Assembly (NCBI GenBank): GCA_039090855.1
Contig: CM077013.1
Location: 143,551,240-143,615,239, forward strand
DNA length: 64,000 nt
Origin: Macrothele yani
Lineage: Eukaryota; Arthropoda; Arachnida; Araneae; Macrothelidae
Direction: 5' to 3'
In this document: positions 22,921 to 33,004 of the stretch, piece by piece
Numbering within the stretch: position 1 is the stretch's first letter
How the letters are laid out: each line of letters opens with the position of its first letter
Position numbers and translations under genes: made by a program
The notes under the pieces: generated by a model
Databases searched by the model: none
The model's input: only the letters and a program-made list of their open reading frames with translations
Told to the model about the DNA's origin: nothing

Positions 22921-23109
22921 CAGAGTATGTTTCACAGCAACACCAATTTTCACAACCTTGTGATGAGTTGAAAGTTTCCAAAATGTGAATGTAGATTTCA
23001 TCATTGCCCCTGAGAAGGTGGAATACTTATGGGATCAACATTAACATTTTGGAAACTTTCAATTCATCACAAGCTTGTGAAAATTGGTGTTGCTGTGAAA
23101 CATATTCTG
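22921..23109. repeat. Long inverted repeat (66-bp arms)
   Basis: Arms at 22921-22986 and 23044-23109 are inverted copies with only three mismatches over 66 bp. The outer end reads CAGAGTATGTTTCACAGCAA on the left. The 57-bp spacer is unrelated to the arms. No transposase is nearby and no target duplication was evident. It could be a foldback or miniature element, or a hairpin-RNA source if transcribed. Confidence 0.85.
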
Positions 23110-24363
23110 TTTACGTAATGAGACAAAACAACTTCCAGCATTCACTCTTCCCATTTCTGTTTTCAACAAGCGCGTATTTTGTTGGCCTCTACACCTTTTT
23201 CAGTTTTCTTAATATTAAATTCATCCATATTAACAGATAAGGGATTAATTCCGACAATAAATGCAATAGAACGGGATGTTAGCACGCCAAACATAAACCT
23301 CTGGATTCTCAATGCAAAAGACGCAATGTGGAAATGTAATTCTCATACTTACAATGTGACACGCGGGGTGTGAAAGAGTGAATCACCAAAGAAGCAGGTG
23401 ACATATGTTTACTTGTATTTTGCTCCGGACAATCACGCTGAAATCAAACGCAAAGGAAATATAATTTAACTATACGGTATTGGTGAGTCTAGTGTCTGCG
23501 CCTTATCGTGGGGCGATGGAAATTTTCATTGATTTAAAAAAGAGATGGCAATATTTTTGTATGACAAATCATTTTTCAATGCGCTGGCACTACTATCGAG
23601 CACAAAATTTCACATTACGCATTTTCTTTGAAATATTTTTTCTTTTCAAAAATGAAGCGGAAATAAAACCAGGCTCAATCGGGTCAGGAACGCCTTGACC
23701 TGCAAGAAATTATCGACCCGTTGACCCTCTGACCCGTGGTTCATTTGCATCTCTGGTGGAGTCGTCAAGGGTGCGGGTTTTTGACTTTTAGTACTAATGG
23801 GTTTGGGTTCGAATTCGGGAGCAAAAATGGATGTTGTGTTTGCCCTTGGTACTATGTTTCTTACCTATTCATGAAAACTGGCACTAACTTAAAGCTGGCG
23901 GATTTACTAGATGCTCTTGAAAAAGCTGCCTTTAAATCCTCATTTTTATAACAATGAAAGAGAAGTGTGTGTGTGTGTGTGTGTGTGTGACAACATAACT
24001 AATCGAGAAATCGAGATCGTTCCCTTTTTTATGCATCCGTAGTGACGGTACGGCAAGTGATGACGTACTAGCCTATTTGTATAAAACTGTTTACCAGTTA
24101 TAATAGTCACTTACGTCGTCTAATGGTAAATTAACCCTTAAAGAAAGCTACAATATTTTAAAGATTTCTCATCTTCTCAGTTAAACTGATAGCAACTATA
24201 ACATCAAAACTATCATTGCAACAGCTACCTAAGAGAGGTACGAAAGGTTAAAAATGTCACTTACTGCGTATTATTTGACAGCTTTTTTATTTGCAGCTTG
24301 CGTCACATGGCAACTAGAGCGGAACTTGCTTTCACGAACACTTAAGACTTTTCGCATTTAATA
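23110..24363. other. Unassigned DNA
   Basis: No recognised protein or element ends. A (GT)n microsatellite lies at 23965-23989. The words 'GCCTCTACACCTTTTT' at about 23190 also occur at ~31363 inside MULE-1. Confidence 0.4.
23965..23989 (+). repeat. (GT)12 microsatellite
   Basis: About twelve uninterrupted GT dinucleotides. Confidence 0.95.
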
Positions 24364-24649
24364 TACAGAGGATTTTCACACATTTTTAGAACGGTTTTGA
24401 TAAGAAATTATAGAAAATAATTGAAACCGGCAACAGCATGTTAGATGAGCACGAAAAAAAAACATCTACTGCTGTTAAATATCGTATGCTAAGAAATTGG
24501 CGCACGTAAACCAGCTTTTGATAGATGGTTTTGATTTTGCTCTTTACGAAAAGAAGTATTCCTATTACGTAATTAAAAAACGCCATGTAAATCATGAAGT
24601 TTGCATATCTAAATGTTAAATAAGCAATGATATTAATCATAGAGTGAAA

Positions 24650-25567
24650 AATCGTCAAGCATTGCTTTTAACAGGAGAAATAACACCAAACTAATATCCA
24701 AAAAAGGTACGTACTTGTACGACGATTTCACAAGTAAGGCAGCTGGTTTTAAAAGAAAATCCACCAACACAAAGAGCAATCGCTGAGTCGTTAAAAACCT
24801 CTGTAAACAAAGTGATAAACAAAGGTTTGAATCTGAATGAAAAAACTAAAAACATAATATTCACCACTTTTTGCGTATGCACGTGACAGAACGCAGAACA
24901 CGATTTAGAGTTCTTTATGAAAATTACTTAGCTGGAAACAGATGGAAATTTATTGTCACTATTGATGAAGAGTGGATCTACTTAAACGACTGTAACAAAA
25001 AAAAGGTCGATTTATTATCGCAAAAGGCCAGAAAAAGACTTAAAAACCTGGGTTCAAGAATCCAAAGACAGTTTCAGTAACGGATACGTGATCATTGATG
25101 GTTTTTCGTACAATGGGAAATAAAATATGAAAAAAGTTGAAAATCATGTTAAAATCAATTCTACATATTACCAAGAAAAAGAAAATGCTTGAACTCCTAT
25201 ATTTAAAGAGAAAATATCATTCCTTTATCCACAGATCCCTGAAAGAGTAGACCTCCATCAGGATAAGGCTACCAATCATACATCCAAATCTACCACTCTA
25301 TTTCTTGAAAAACTGAAAAAAGAGACGGGTATCAAGTTTGTAGCATTTTGCTCATATTCCTTTTAAGTCCTCTGATGTGTCACCGATAGACTATTGTGCC
25401 TTCGGACTGCTAAATAGAGCGCTTTCTGAATGCACACCTAAAACAATGATTAGACTATGCAAAGAAGTGGAAAAAAATTGAATGAAATACCACTACCAAT
25501 CTTAAATGTCTTGCTATCTTGGAAATCTAGAAGTAGATTCGTCCAGAAAAAGAGCTATGAAACAGAA
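24650..25567 (+). pseudogene. Mariner-type transposase, C-terminus displaced by MULE-1
   Basis: Near 24725-24870 one frame reads 'LVLKENPPTQRAIAESLKTSVNKVI', a helix-turn-helix. At 24871-25080 another frame shows the first catalytic aspartate in 'KFIVTIDEEWIYLNDCNKKK'. Near 25250 'LHQDKATNHTSKST' holds the second aspartate and near 25380 'SDVSPIDYCAFGLLNRAL' the third; the spacing is about 41 residues, allowing for one frameshift. That spacing suggests the DD41D branch of the IS630-Tc1-mariner superfamily. MULE-1 entered after codons for 'SYETE'; the final codons and TGA lie at 34894-34911 beyond it. Several stops show the gene was decaying. Confidence 0.75.
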
Positions 25568-25572
25568 GGTGT

Positions 25573-25770
25573 CACGTCAATTCGTCGCCTGCGTCAATTC
25601 GTCGCGCGTCAATTCGTCGACTACGACAATTCGTCGCGCGTCAATTCGTCGCATGCGTCAATTCGTCGCGCGTCAATTCGTCGACCACGACGATTCGTCG
25701 CGCGTCAATTCGTCGCCGACAAATTCGTCGACTACGTCAATTCGTCGACTACGTCAATTCGTCGCGTTTA
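25573..25770 (+). repeat. Left tip minisatellite of MULE-1
   Basis: Roughly fourteen copies of a CGTCAATTCGTCG core are separated by short variable linkers (CG, CATG, ACTA, CCGACAA). It lies at the outermost end of the left arm, and its reverse complement forms the right tip. Confidence 0.9.
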
Positions 25771-25899
25771 CAGATTTTGGTTACATACAAAACGAATTCA
25801 GGAAAACGTACGATTTCGAACGTCTTGCTCCCTGATCAAATTTATAAAATTTGGACACGCAGACAGGATAGGAATATTACGTTTTTCTTTGGCACTAAA

Positions 25900-27560
25900 A
25901 ATATTAGACGGTAAACGGTTTTTGGAAAGGGGCAGGGCCCGGTTGGACAAAGCCCCCATATACAAAATTTTCGTAAAATCTACAGTTTTCAATTCAGAAC
26001 CACCAAATCTGGTATACTATCTCGTGGTATTCTAACTTAGACTGTAGACGGTTTTGGGAAGCGGTTGGAGAGGGGGGGGGGGTTAGCCCCCCCTACAGAA
26101 ATGCCGTGAAATATAGTTTTCAATTTAGAACTACCAAATTTGGTATATTATCTCATGGTAGATTTCAATTCAGAACCACCAAATCAGGTATCCTATCTCA
26201 TAGTACTCTAACTTACACGGTTGTCAGTTATTGGAACGGGTCAAGGCCCGGGGAGTCAGAGCCCCCCCCCCCCCTACATACAAAATTTTCGTAAAATCTC
26301 GTTTTCATTTCAGAACCATCAAATTTGCTATCATGAAACTCTAACTTTGACGCTAGACGGTTTTTGGTAGGGGTTGGTGCCCGCTGGTTCGGAGCCCCCT
26401 CATAAAAAATTTCGTAAAATGTACAGTTTTTATCTTAGAACCACCAAATTTGGTATACTATCTTATGGTACTCTAACTTAGTCGGCAGACCGTTTTTGGA
26501 ACGGGTCAAGGCCCGGGGGTCAGAGCCCCCCACATACAAATTTTTCTTAAAAACTACAGTTTTCAATTCAGAACCACTTAATCTCGTATACTATCTCATG
26601 GTACTCTAACTTAGACGCTAGACGGTTTTTGGAAGGGGTTGGAGCCCGGGGGTCAGACCCCCCGAATAAAAACTTTTTCGTAAAATCTACAGTTTTCAAT
26701 TTAGAACCACCAAATTTGGTATACTATCTCATGGTACTCTAACTTAGACGCTAGACGGTTTTTGGAAGGGGTTGGAGCCCGCGGGGTCGGGCCCCCCTCA
26801 TAAAAAATTTCGTAAAATCTACAGTTTTCGTCTTAGAACCACCAAATTTGGTATACTATCTTATGGTACTCAAACTTAGACGGCAGACCGTTTTTGGAAC
26901 GGGTCAAGGCCCGGGGGCTCAGAGCCCTCCACATACAAAATTTTCTTAAAAACTACAGTTTTCAATTCAGAACCACCTAATCTGGTATACTATCTCATGG
27001 TACTCTAACTTAGACGCTAGACGGTTTTTGGAAGGGGTTGGAGCCCGGGGGTCAGACCCCCCTCCGAAATTTTTTTTTTTATGAAATCTACAGTTTTCAA
27101 TTTAGAACCACCAAATTTAGTATACTATCTCATGGTAATCTAACTTAGACAGTAGACCGTTTTTGGGACGGATGAAGGCCCGGCGGGTCAGAGCCCCCAC
27201 ATACAAAATTTTCTTAAAAACTACAGTTTTCAATTCAGAACCACCTAATCTGGTATACTATCTCATGGTACTCTAACTTAGATGCTAGACGGTTTTTGGA
27301 AGGGGTTGGAGCCCGGGGGTCAGACCCCCCCCCCCGAATAAACACTTTTTCGAAAAATCTACAGTTTTCAATTTAGAACCACCAAATTTGGTATACTATC
27401 TCATGGTACTCTAACTTAGACGGTAGAAGGTTTTTGGAACGGATCAAGGCCCGGGGGTAAGACCCCCCCACATACAAAATTTTCTTAAAATCTTTATTTT
27501 TCAATTCAGAACCGCCAAATTTTGTGTCATCAAACTCTAACTTAGCGGGAGACGGTAAGT
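25900..27560 (+). repeat. Left arm of MULE-1: ~135-bp repeat array in alternating types
   Basis: About twelve units, each with 'acagttttcaattyagaacc', 'ggtatactatctcatggtac', 'gacggtttttggaa' and a GC-rich block such as CCCGGGGGTCAG. Two unit types alternate in much of the array: one with 'gaaggggttggagcccg' followed by 'gaataaaaa', the other with 'gaacgggtcaaggcccg' followed by 'acatacaaaattttctt'. Unit spacing is about 131-137 bp. Confidence 0.87.
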
Positions 27561-27564
27561 GAAA

Positions 27565-27690
27565 GCGCAACATTATTAACGTGATTTGTTATGCAAACCT
27601 TATAAATACGACCACAGCGATTAAAAGTTACTAAAGAGTCCTTGTAAGTAATATTTTTTGACCGAGTGCAAGTACAGTTTACGAAATGTC
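27565..27690 (+). repeat. Single copy of the MULE-1 inner direct repeat
   Basis: 'gcaacattattaacgtgatt..ttataaatacgaccacagcgattaaaagtt' matches, in the same orientation, the four copies at about 31395-31890. It lies just inside the left arm. Confidence 0.6.
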
Positions 27691-27834
27691 AACAGGTCAA
27701 AATATCTAAAGTAACAATGAAATTTGGAATATTTCTTTTTTCTTTCTTTTTATTTCAGTTTTGACACTTGTATTAAGTTTTAAAAACATATATTTCTGCT
27801 ATCGTATACCTTGATTGTGCTTTCAACAGAATTT

Positions 27835-27990
27835 CTTACCATGTTTTGGGTATTTTGTTTCGTGTGGTTGCAGTTTTTTTAATGTTTTGGGCATTTCATT
27901 TTGTGTGGTTACTTCTTTTTATGTTTTGGGCATTTTACTTTGTATGGGTGTTTTTTTATGTTTTTGTTCTTTTCTTTTCTGTGGTGGTTG
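27835..27990 (+). repeat. Inner short repeats left of the MULE-1 transposase
   Basis: Three or four copies of a ~47-bp unit containing 'atgttttgggcatttt' and 'tttgtgtggttacttc'. The sequence at 31080-31295 resembles it in inverted orientation ('acacaaaatgaaacaaatgcc'), so it appears to form a second, inner inverted pair around the transposase. Confidence 0.55.
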
Positions 27991-29520
27991 TAATGTCGAC
28001 AGGATGAAAAGGGGAAACTGTGGACAGTCACGATGCCTACTTGCTTCTAATTTTTTTTTTCAAATACAGCACATGATTTTGTATTGAGTTATACCACTTA
28101 CTCATTAAGCGACTACAGGTTTCTTTAAATATGAACGTTTTCTTAGAGCCTTTTGTTTCCTCTACCTAGCTTTTTCGGTTCCGCAATTTCTTTTCTTGGT
28201 TTTAGAATATTTTCCTTATTATTAATCTATTTTCTCATGCAAACTTTTTATGTAAGGTATGTTTATTCTATCGAAGTATTTTGCAATTATACGTAAAGCC
28301 CTGTTGCTGAAGTAAAAAAAATATTTCCAACTGAAACAACGCAGTTCAGATATTTTCCCGCTGTTAACTCAAAGAATGAAAACAAAAACAACAAATCTGT
28401 GCAATGGTTGAGGCATGAGACAGTACTTACTGGTAACCAGGCAAAGTTTTAAGGAAGAATGAGCTTAAGAATTTCTAACTGCAACAAAAAAGAGCATCCG
28501 CACTGTATCCCTCCCCATCCCCTAGTGCCGGCCTTTGGACGTCTTGAAAGAGAAGTCTTGAGGACACATCTGTATCGTAATTGCCTGAGCATTCGCGACA
28601 ATCTTCTGGTGTCGTAGTAGAAAAACACACTTCCTACTTCGCCTAAATTGCTTGGATGTAATGCCAACGAACAAAGTTTTGCTCTCGCATTGGATTTCTG
28701 TTGCTTTTGATGGAATACTTTTCCCCTGGGGTTCACCGCTTTCACTATAGTCTTCAAGACAGGCGGCAATACACCCCAACGTAAAACACCAATTTCACGG
28801 CAATTAACTGCAATTAGCGAAAGAGAGGGGCGGTACAGGAAATAAGTCGAACGAGACAGATCTGAACTTAGAAAGTCTGGGGAAGGTGTTGCATGAAAAA
28901 CTGTGTTTGGCTTACAGATCATTTGGCACGTAGGGACGTAGGTTTCGTTTAATATGTTACGGGGTAAACAAATTGTCTTTTCAGTATAACAATTTTCTTT
29001 CATACGCATGGTGCAACACAAAAAATTTGAATTTATTTTTGAGAATTAGCATGACGCCTACCGGCCCAGAGTACAGCTGCCCAGTCCGCGCCTGCTGCCG
29101 CCTCCGGAACCTGGCTCCCGGGTTCTTCGCATCTGTTGATCCCCCGCCTGGAGCGTCCCAGCTGTAAAATACATGTACCTCTGCGTTTTGGAAAAACAAA
29201 ACATAAGATGCCGATCCTTAAAATTAACCACTTCTTGTGACCGCAGGTACGAAAATCTTGAACTTCGCTTAAAGCCTAACTGGAGGAACAAGCTTCACGT
29301 GATTGTCTGTATTCTGAGTGTTTTATTGAATGGTTGCTCATTAGTTCGTAGTTGACTGGAGAACAGAGAACGTGCTTGTTGAAACCTTTGTTGTGCGTTG
29401 TCAAGTGATAATAGTGGAAATATATCATTCTAAATATTTTGGAAAGAGAAAGTGCATTGTTTTCCGAAGGCACTATGCAGATGAAGAATGCAACATAAAT
29501 AGTTAACTCACAAAAAGAAA
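27991..29520. other. MULE-1 interior upstream of transposase, unassigned
   Basis: No recognised protein. A 190-codon minus-strand frame at 28449-29021 has no visible motif. The stretch 29050-29165 is markedly GC-richer than its AT-rich surroundings and begins and ends abruptly, which may indicate a captured fragment. 5' regulatory sequence of the transposase is presumably here. Confidence 0.35.
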
Positions 29521-30890
29521 ATGATTTGCTGAAATGGAAAGGGTATTTATTTTGCCATAACAGAGTGCGAGGTGATTTACGGTATTGTCACTGTATTGAA
29601 AGAAATTATGGAAATTGTACTGGCTTTGCTAGTACTATTCTTATTGGAGATGAACACAGGATGCGCAATGAGAAACCACATAATCATGCTCCAAGACCGG
29701 AGAAAAGTGATGTTGCTGTTGCAAGAGCGCAAATAAAAGAACGAGTGAGAAATACGGACGAAGCCCCCTGCACAAATTATTCAAACCGTGACAACGTCAA
29801 TGGCTACAGTAAATGCAGCTTACATGCCTAATATGGATGCACTAAGGCAAGTTGTAAAAAAGAGAAGACATGCCAAGACATGCCTGCGGAGCCTACGACT
29901 TCAGAACGGATCGATGCCCCAATAAATTTACAGGAGAAGATGGTGCAAAATTTCTTGGCAGAGATAGCGCATTTGGACATCAAAGAATTATTTTATTTTT
30001 AACAGAGAATAATTTACGAAAGCTTAAAGAAGCACCCTCTGGATTATGGATGGGACATTTGAAACTTGTCCAACCCTTTTTAGGCAATTATATTCCATTC
30101 ATGCTATGGTTGAAACGAATCCAGAGATGCACAGACGTGTCCCACTAGTTTATGGGTTACTTTCCTGCAAGTATAAATAATATAATACTATTATAAAGTA
30201 TTTTTGTAGGATTTACAAGACTATGATATTCAGCTTGCACCACAATATACGCATAATAATAGATTTTGAAATAGCTACCGTTATAATGCTGCTAAAAAGG
30301 AATTTGGAAGCAGCACACACAAATGTTCTTGGTTTCATCTCGGAAAAAAATGTGCTGAGGAATATCCATCCTCTGGCATAGCCTTGGAATATAAGGAAAA
30401 CAGTGAGTTTGCTCTCAAAGTCAGACATTTGCAAGCACTCGCATTTTTTTCATCTGATGAAATTCCAGCTGCTTTTGAAGAAGTGAAATCAATTTTACTA
30501 GAATATGCAGATTCTGTAGTTCAGTGGTTTGAGGAAAATTATGTTCTTGGAAAATTTCGTGGAAGCAAAAGAAACAATCCAAGCAGAAGCCCTCCGCTGT
30601 TCCCGCCAACAATTTGGTCAGTTAGTGAAAACAATTTATTTGGCTTTCCCAGAAGACAAAACGAACTTGAAAGATTAGACAGACGCTGGAATACAATTCT
30701 GGGAGAGAAAAAACTGTGACTGTACGAAATAATCAGTGAAATTGCGAAAGAGCAGAGAACAACTATGGCTAAAATCGAAAGAGTGATAGTACAGATTCCA
30801 ACAAATCCACCCAGAAGAGAAACGCTGGCAAGATAAAAAGGAATTCGAACTTCTTTGGTGCACAGAGACAATGTTAACATGCTGGACATT
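29521..30890 (+). pseudogene. MULE transposase with N-terminal FLYWCH-like finger (broken)
   Basis: The N-terminal part (29526-29831) reads 'LKWKGYLFCHNRVRGDLRYCHCIERNYGNC' in pieces and ends '..HNHAPRPEK', the Cys/His spacing of a FLYWCH-type zinc finger. After frameshifts, 29950-30160 shows 'ILFLTENNLRKLKEAPSGLW' and then 'DGTFETCPTLFRQLYSIHAM', holding the first catalytic aspartate of the MULE DDE domain, and 'RRVPLVYGLLSCK'. Near 30330-30719 come 'STHKCSWFHLGKK' and, in an open frame (30384-30719), the C-terminal MULE hallmark 'PPLFPPTIWSVSENNLFGFPRRQN..LERLDRRWNTILGEK'. Stops near 29990 and around 30180-30270 prevent translation. It is the only transposase remnant between the foldback arms, so it is the likely autonomous source. 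Confidence 0.85.
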
Positions 30891-31009
30891 TTAAGAGGAA
30901 TTTCATATAATTCTACCCTTTACTAAAATGTGCTGGTATTTCTCACTAATTGAATTATACCTTTTACTAACTTGTATTTGAATTTTTCAAGAATGTAATT
31001 CCGCCGAAG

Positions 31010-31295
31010 ATGCAAGAATGTAAAACACAACGCAAAATTAAAAAAGTCAAAATTTTCAAAATAGCATGTCAAAAACATAAAATGTCAAAAAGTAATCCAA
31101 AATGTGAAACATATAAAAATTCAAAATGCAATCCAAAATGTGAAACAAGTAAAAATTCAAAATGCAATCACAAGTCACAAGCATTACAAAAATGCAAAAC
31201 GCTATGTAACAAGTACAACACAAAATGAAACAAATGCCAAAAAAAAAAAAAATGCATACGCTTTGTAAAATGTACAAAATAAAATAAATGCCATA
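31010..31295 (+). repeat. Inner short repeats right of the MULE-1 transposase
   Basis: Repeats of the type 'aaaaattcaaaatgcaatc' and 'ccaaaatgtgaaac' give an N/K-rich open frame at 31010-31228, which I regard as an artefact of the repeat. Parts match 27835-27990 in inverted orientation. Confidence 0.6.
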
Positions 31296-31379
31296 TTCAC
31301 AAGGATTTCATGACGAGTCAAGTTAAAAATGAGCTTTTACTTAGACTTCAAATAATAATTACTAGCCTCTACACCTTTT

Positions 31380-31905
31380 TAAGTCTTTCATAAGTGCAAC
31401 ATCATTAACCTGACTTGTCATCAAACATTATCAATATGACCATAGCATACAATCACTTAAAAGACTTGTTAATGGATGAATTGAGGAATCACCAAGTTCA
31501 GCGGGTGAAAGTTAATGGTTGCTTATAGTTTTGTACTCGAGTAAATGCGCAACACAGTAAACTTTACTTTCTCTGAAAATTTTATGTATATGAGCACGGT
31601 TGATTGAAAACTGATAAAAAGGCTTAAGGCCTGTTTATTAATTTTTGTGCCTCAGTCAAAACGCAGTACCATAACCTTGGCATGTTATCGAAACCTTATG
31701 AATACGTCGGACTAAAAATTCCTAAAAAAAGTTTACGCCTAAGGTCTTGTAACTAAAGTTTTGTGACACTGTAAAACTGCAACATTAATAACTTGACATG
31801 TTATGTTAACGTTGTGAATATGAGCACGGCGGATTAAAGATTTCAGCAAATAGCCTTTGGGATTAATATGTTGTAGCTGAGTAAAAATGTAACATTATCT
31901 TGATT
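31380..31905 (+). repeat. Degenerate ~120-bp direct repeats in MULE-1
   Basis: Four diverged copies share 'gcaacattaataacttgacatgttatg', 'gaatatgagcacggcggattaaa' and 'ttttgtgactgagtaaaa' in order (longer words broken by differences between copies). They are in the same orientation as the single copy at 27565, so they are not part of the inverted arms. Confidence 0.6.
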
Positions 31906-32117
31906 TTCTATATAAACCAAACTACGTGCTGAAATGGCCCAACTATATATACGTATACTTCAACCCTATACCGAAGCGCTGACAAGGTGAAAACAAAAGT
32001 GCAATTTTGTACGGTCCCCTAACATTTTATGGCCAGCCTACATGGAAGTGGACACCTTGATATCAAAAACATACTTTTTGTACGGTCCACAACAAATAGC
32101 AATGGACACGTCGCAAT

Positions 32118-32330
32118 CTTTGGGGGGGGGGGGGTAACGACCACCGTGATCAATTCAGTGGGCTATAAGCAGTCGGACATTCCCAATTTTGGGCCACTGG
32201 TTCCTGGGAAGGGGGACAGCCAGTGCCAGAAGTCAAGCACAACGTCCATGATTCACCGGGATTTGAACCAGGATCCTTCTCGACAAGTGGTCAGAAGCCA
32301 GCGCCTAGATCACTCCGCCACCGTAGCGGC
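32118..32330 (-). mobile_element. tRNA-derived SINE, older copy
   Basis: The reverse strand carries a B box (GGTTCAAATCC), a body ending 'CACGGTGGTCGTTA' and a tail now seen as a G run on the plus strand (12-13 G). An imperfect 12-bp duplication flanks it (ACACGTCGCAAT at 32106-32117, ACACGTTGAAAT at 32331-32342). The same family occurs at 60518-60739. It interrupts a region with repeated 'gtacggtcc' motifs inside MULE-1. Confidence 0.75.
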
Positions 32331-33004
32331 ACACGTTGAAATGTATTTTTCATACGGCCCCAAACGCTCTTATGGACATACTAGATTGAACTGGACGCAA
32401 ATAAATCATTAATATAATTTGTACTAGCAGGGATACCAGTTATTTGCCAGGTACATATTACTATTTGTGAAATCACCAAGTTCAGCGGGTGAAAGTTAAT
32501 GAATGAAAAAGATATTCCTGCAATTTTCCAGTAAACTTATTTTAAATTTTTTGATTTAGTTAATTTAATTTTGCGAAACAAAAAAGAAAGAAAAAGGAAT
32601 GGGAATACTTACCTTCTAGGAGACATCTATAGAACTGCCGTACATCTGGCGTGTGCTTCTGTGAATCCCGCGACACAGAAATGCAATGTACCTATGTGAT
32701 GTCGCATGCATACGACTTCACATTGGCATTGATCATCTTTTTCTTACCGTTTTGAATTTTGAATATCTGGAACTCTCTGTTTACATTACATGATATTTCT
32801 TTCTGATAAGCAGTTCGTTGGTAGTGAAAGCTAAACTATATAGATTTGTGTTTTTAATACACCATTAAACGAATATTTTTGCACTTTATTGTTATCTACA
32901 GTCCCTAACTTAGACCGTAGGTTGGTTAGTTGGTTGGTTGGTTGAAGGTTTATGGTGCGAAACCCTCAAAGGGCCAAAGAGCGCATTAGAACGTAAATAG
33001 GGTA
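32331..33004. other. MULE-1 interior, right side, unassigned
   Basis: The 31-bp word starting AATCACCAAGTTCAGCGGGT at 32471-32501 is an exact repeat of 31487-31517. A (GGTT)n stretch at 32928-32943 precedes 'ggtttatggtgcgaaaccc', which looks like a dispersed repeat fragment. No coding similarity is recognised. Confidence 0.4.

Noticed and set aside
25457..26035. 192-codon frame over the left tip of MULE-1 as a gene
   Set aside because: It is the minisatellite read through (SIRR/VNSS-type repeats); the mirror frame at 34556-34927 arises the same way.
27815..28087. Cys/Phe-rich 90-codon frame resembling a membrane protein
   Set aside because: It is the translation of a short tandem repeat rich in TTTTGGGCATTTT; a repeat artefact.
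28449..29021. 190-codon minus-strand frame as a gene
   Set aside because: No recognisable motif, no start context, and it lies in MULE-1 interior with an overlapping alternative frame; likely chance.
31010..31228. Lys/Asn/Cys-rich 72-codon frame
   Set aside because: Also a product of tandem repeats (AAAATGTGAAAC units), with no independent support.
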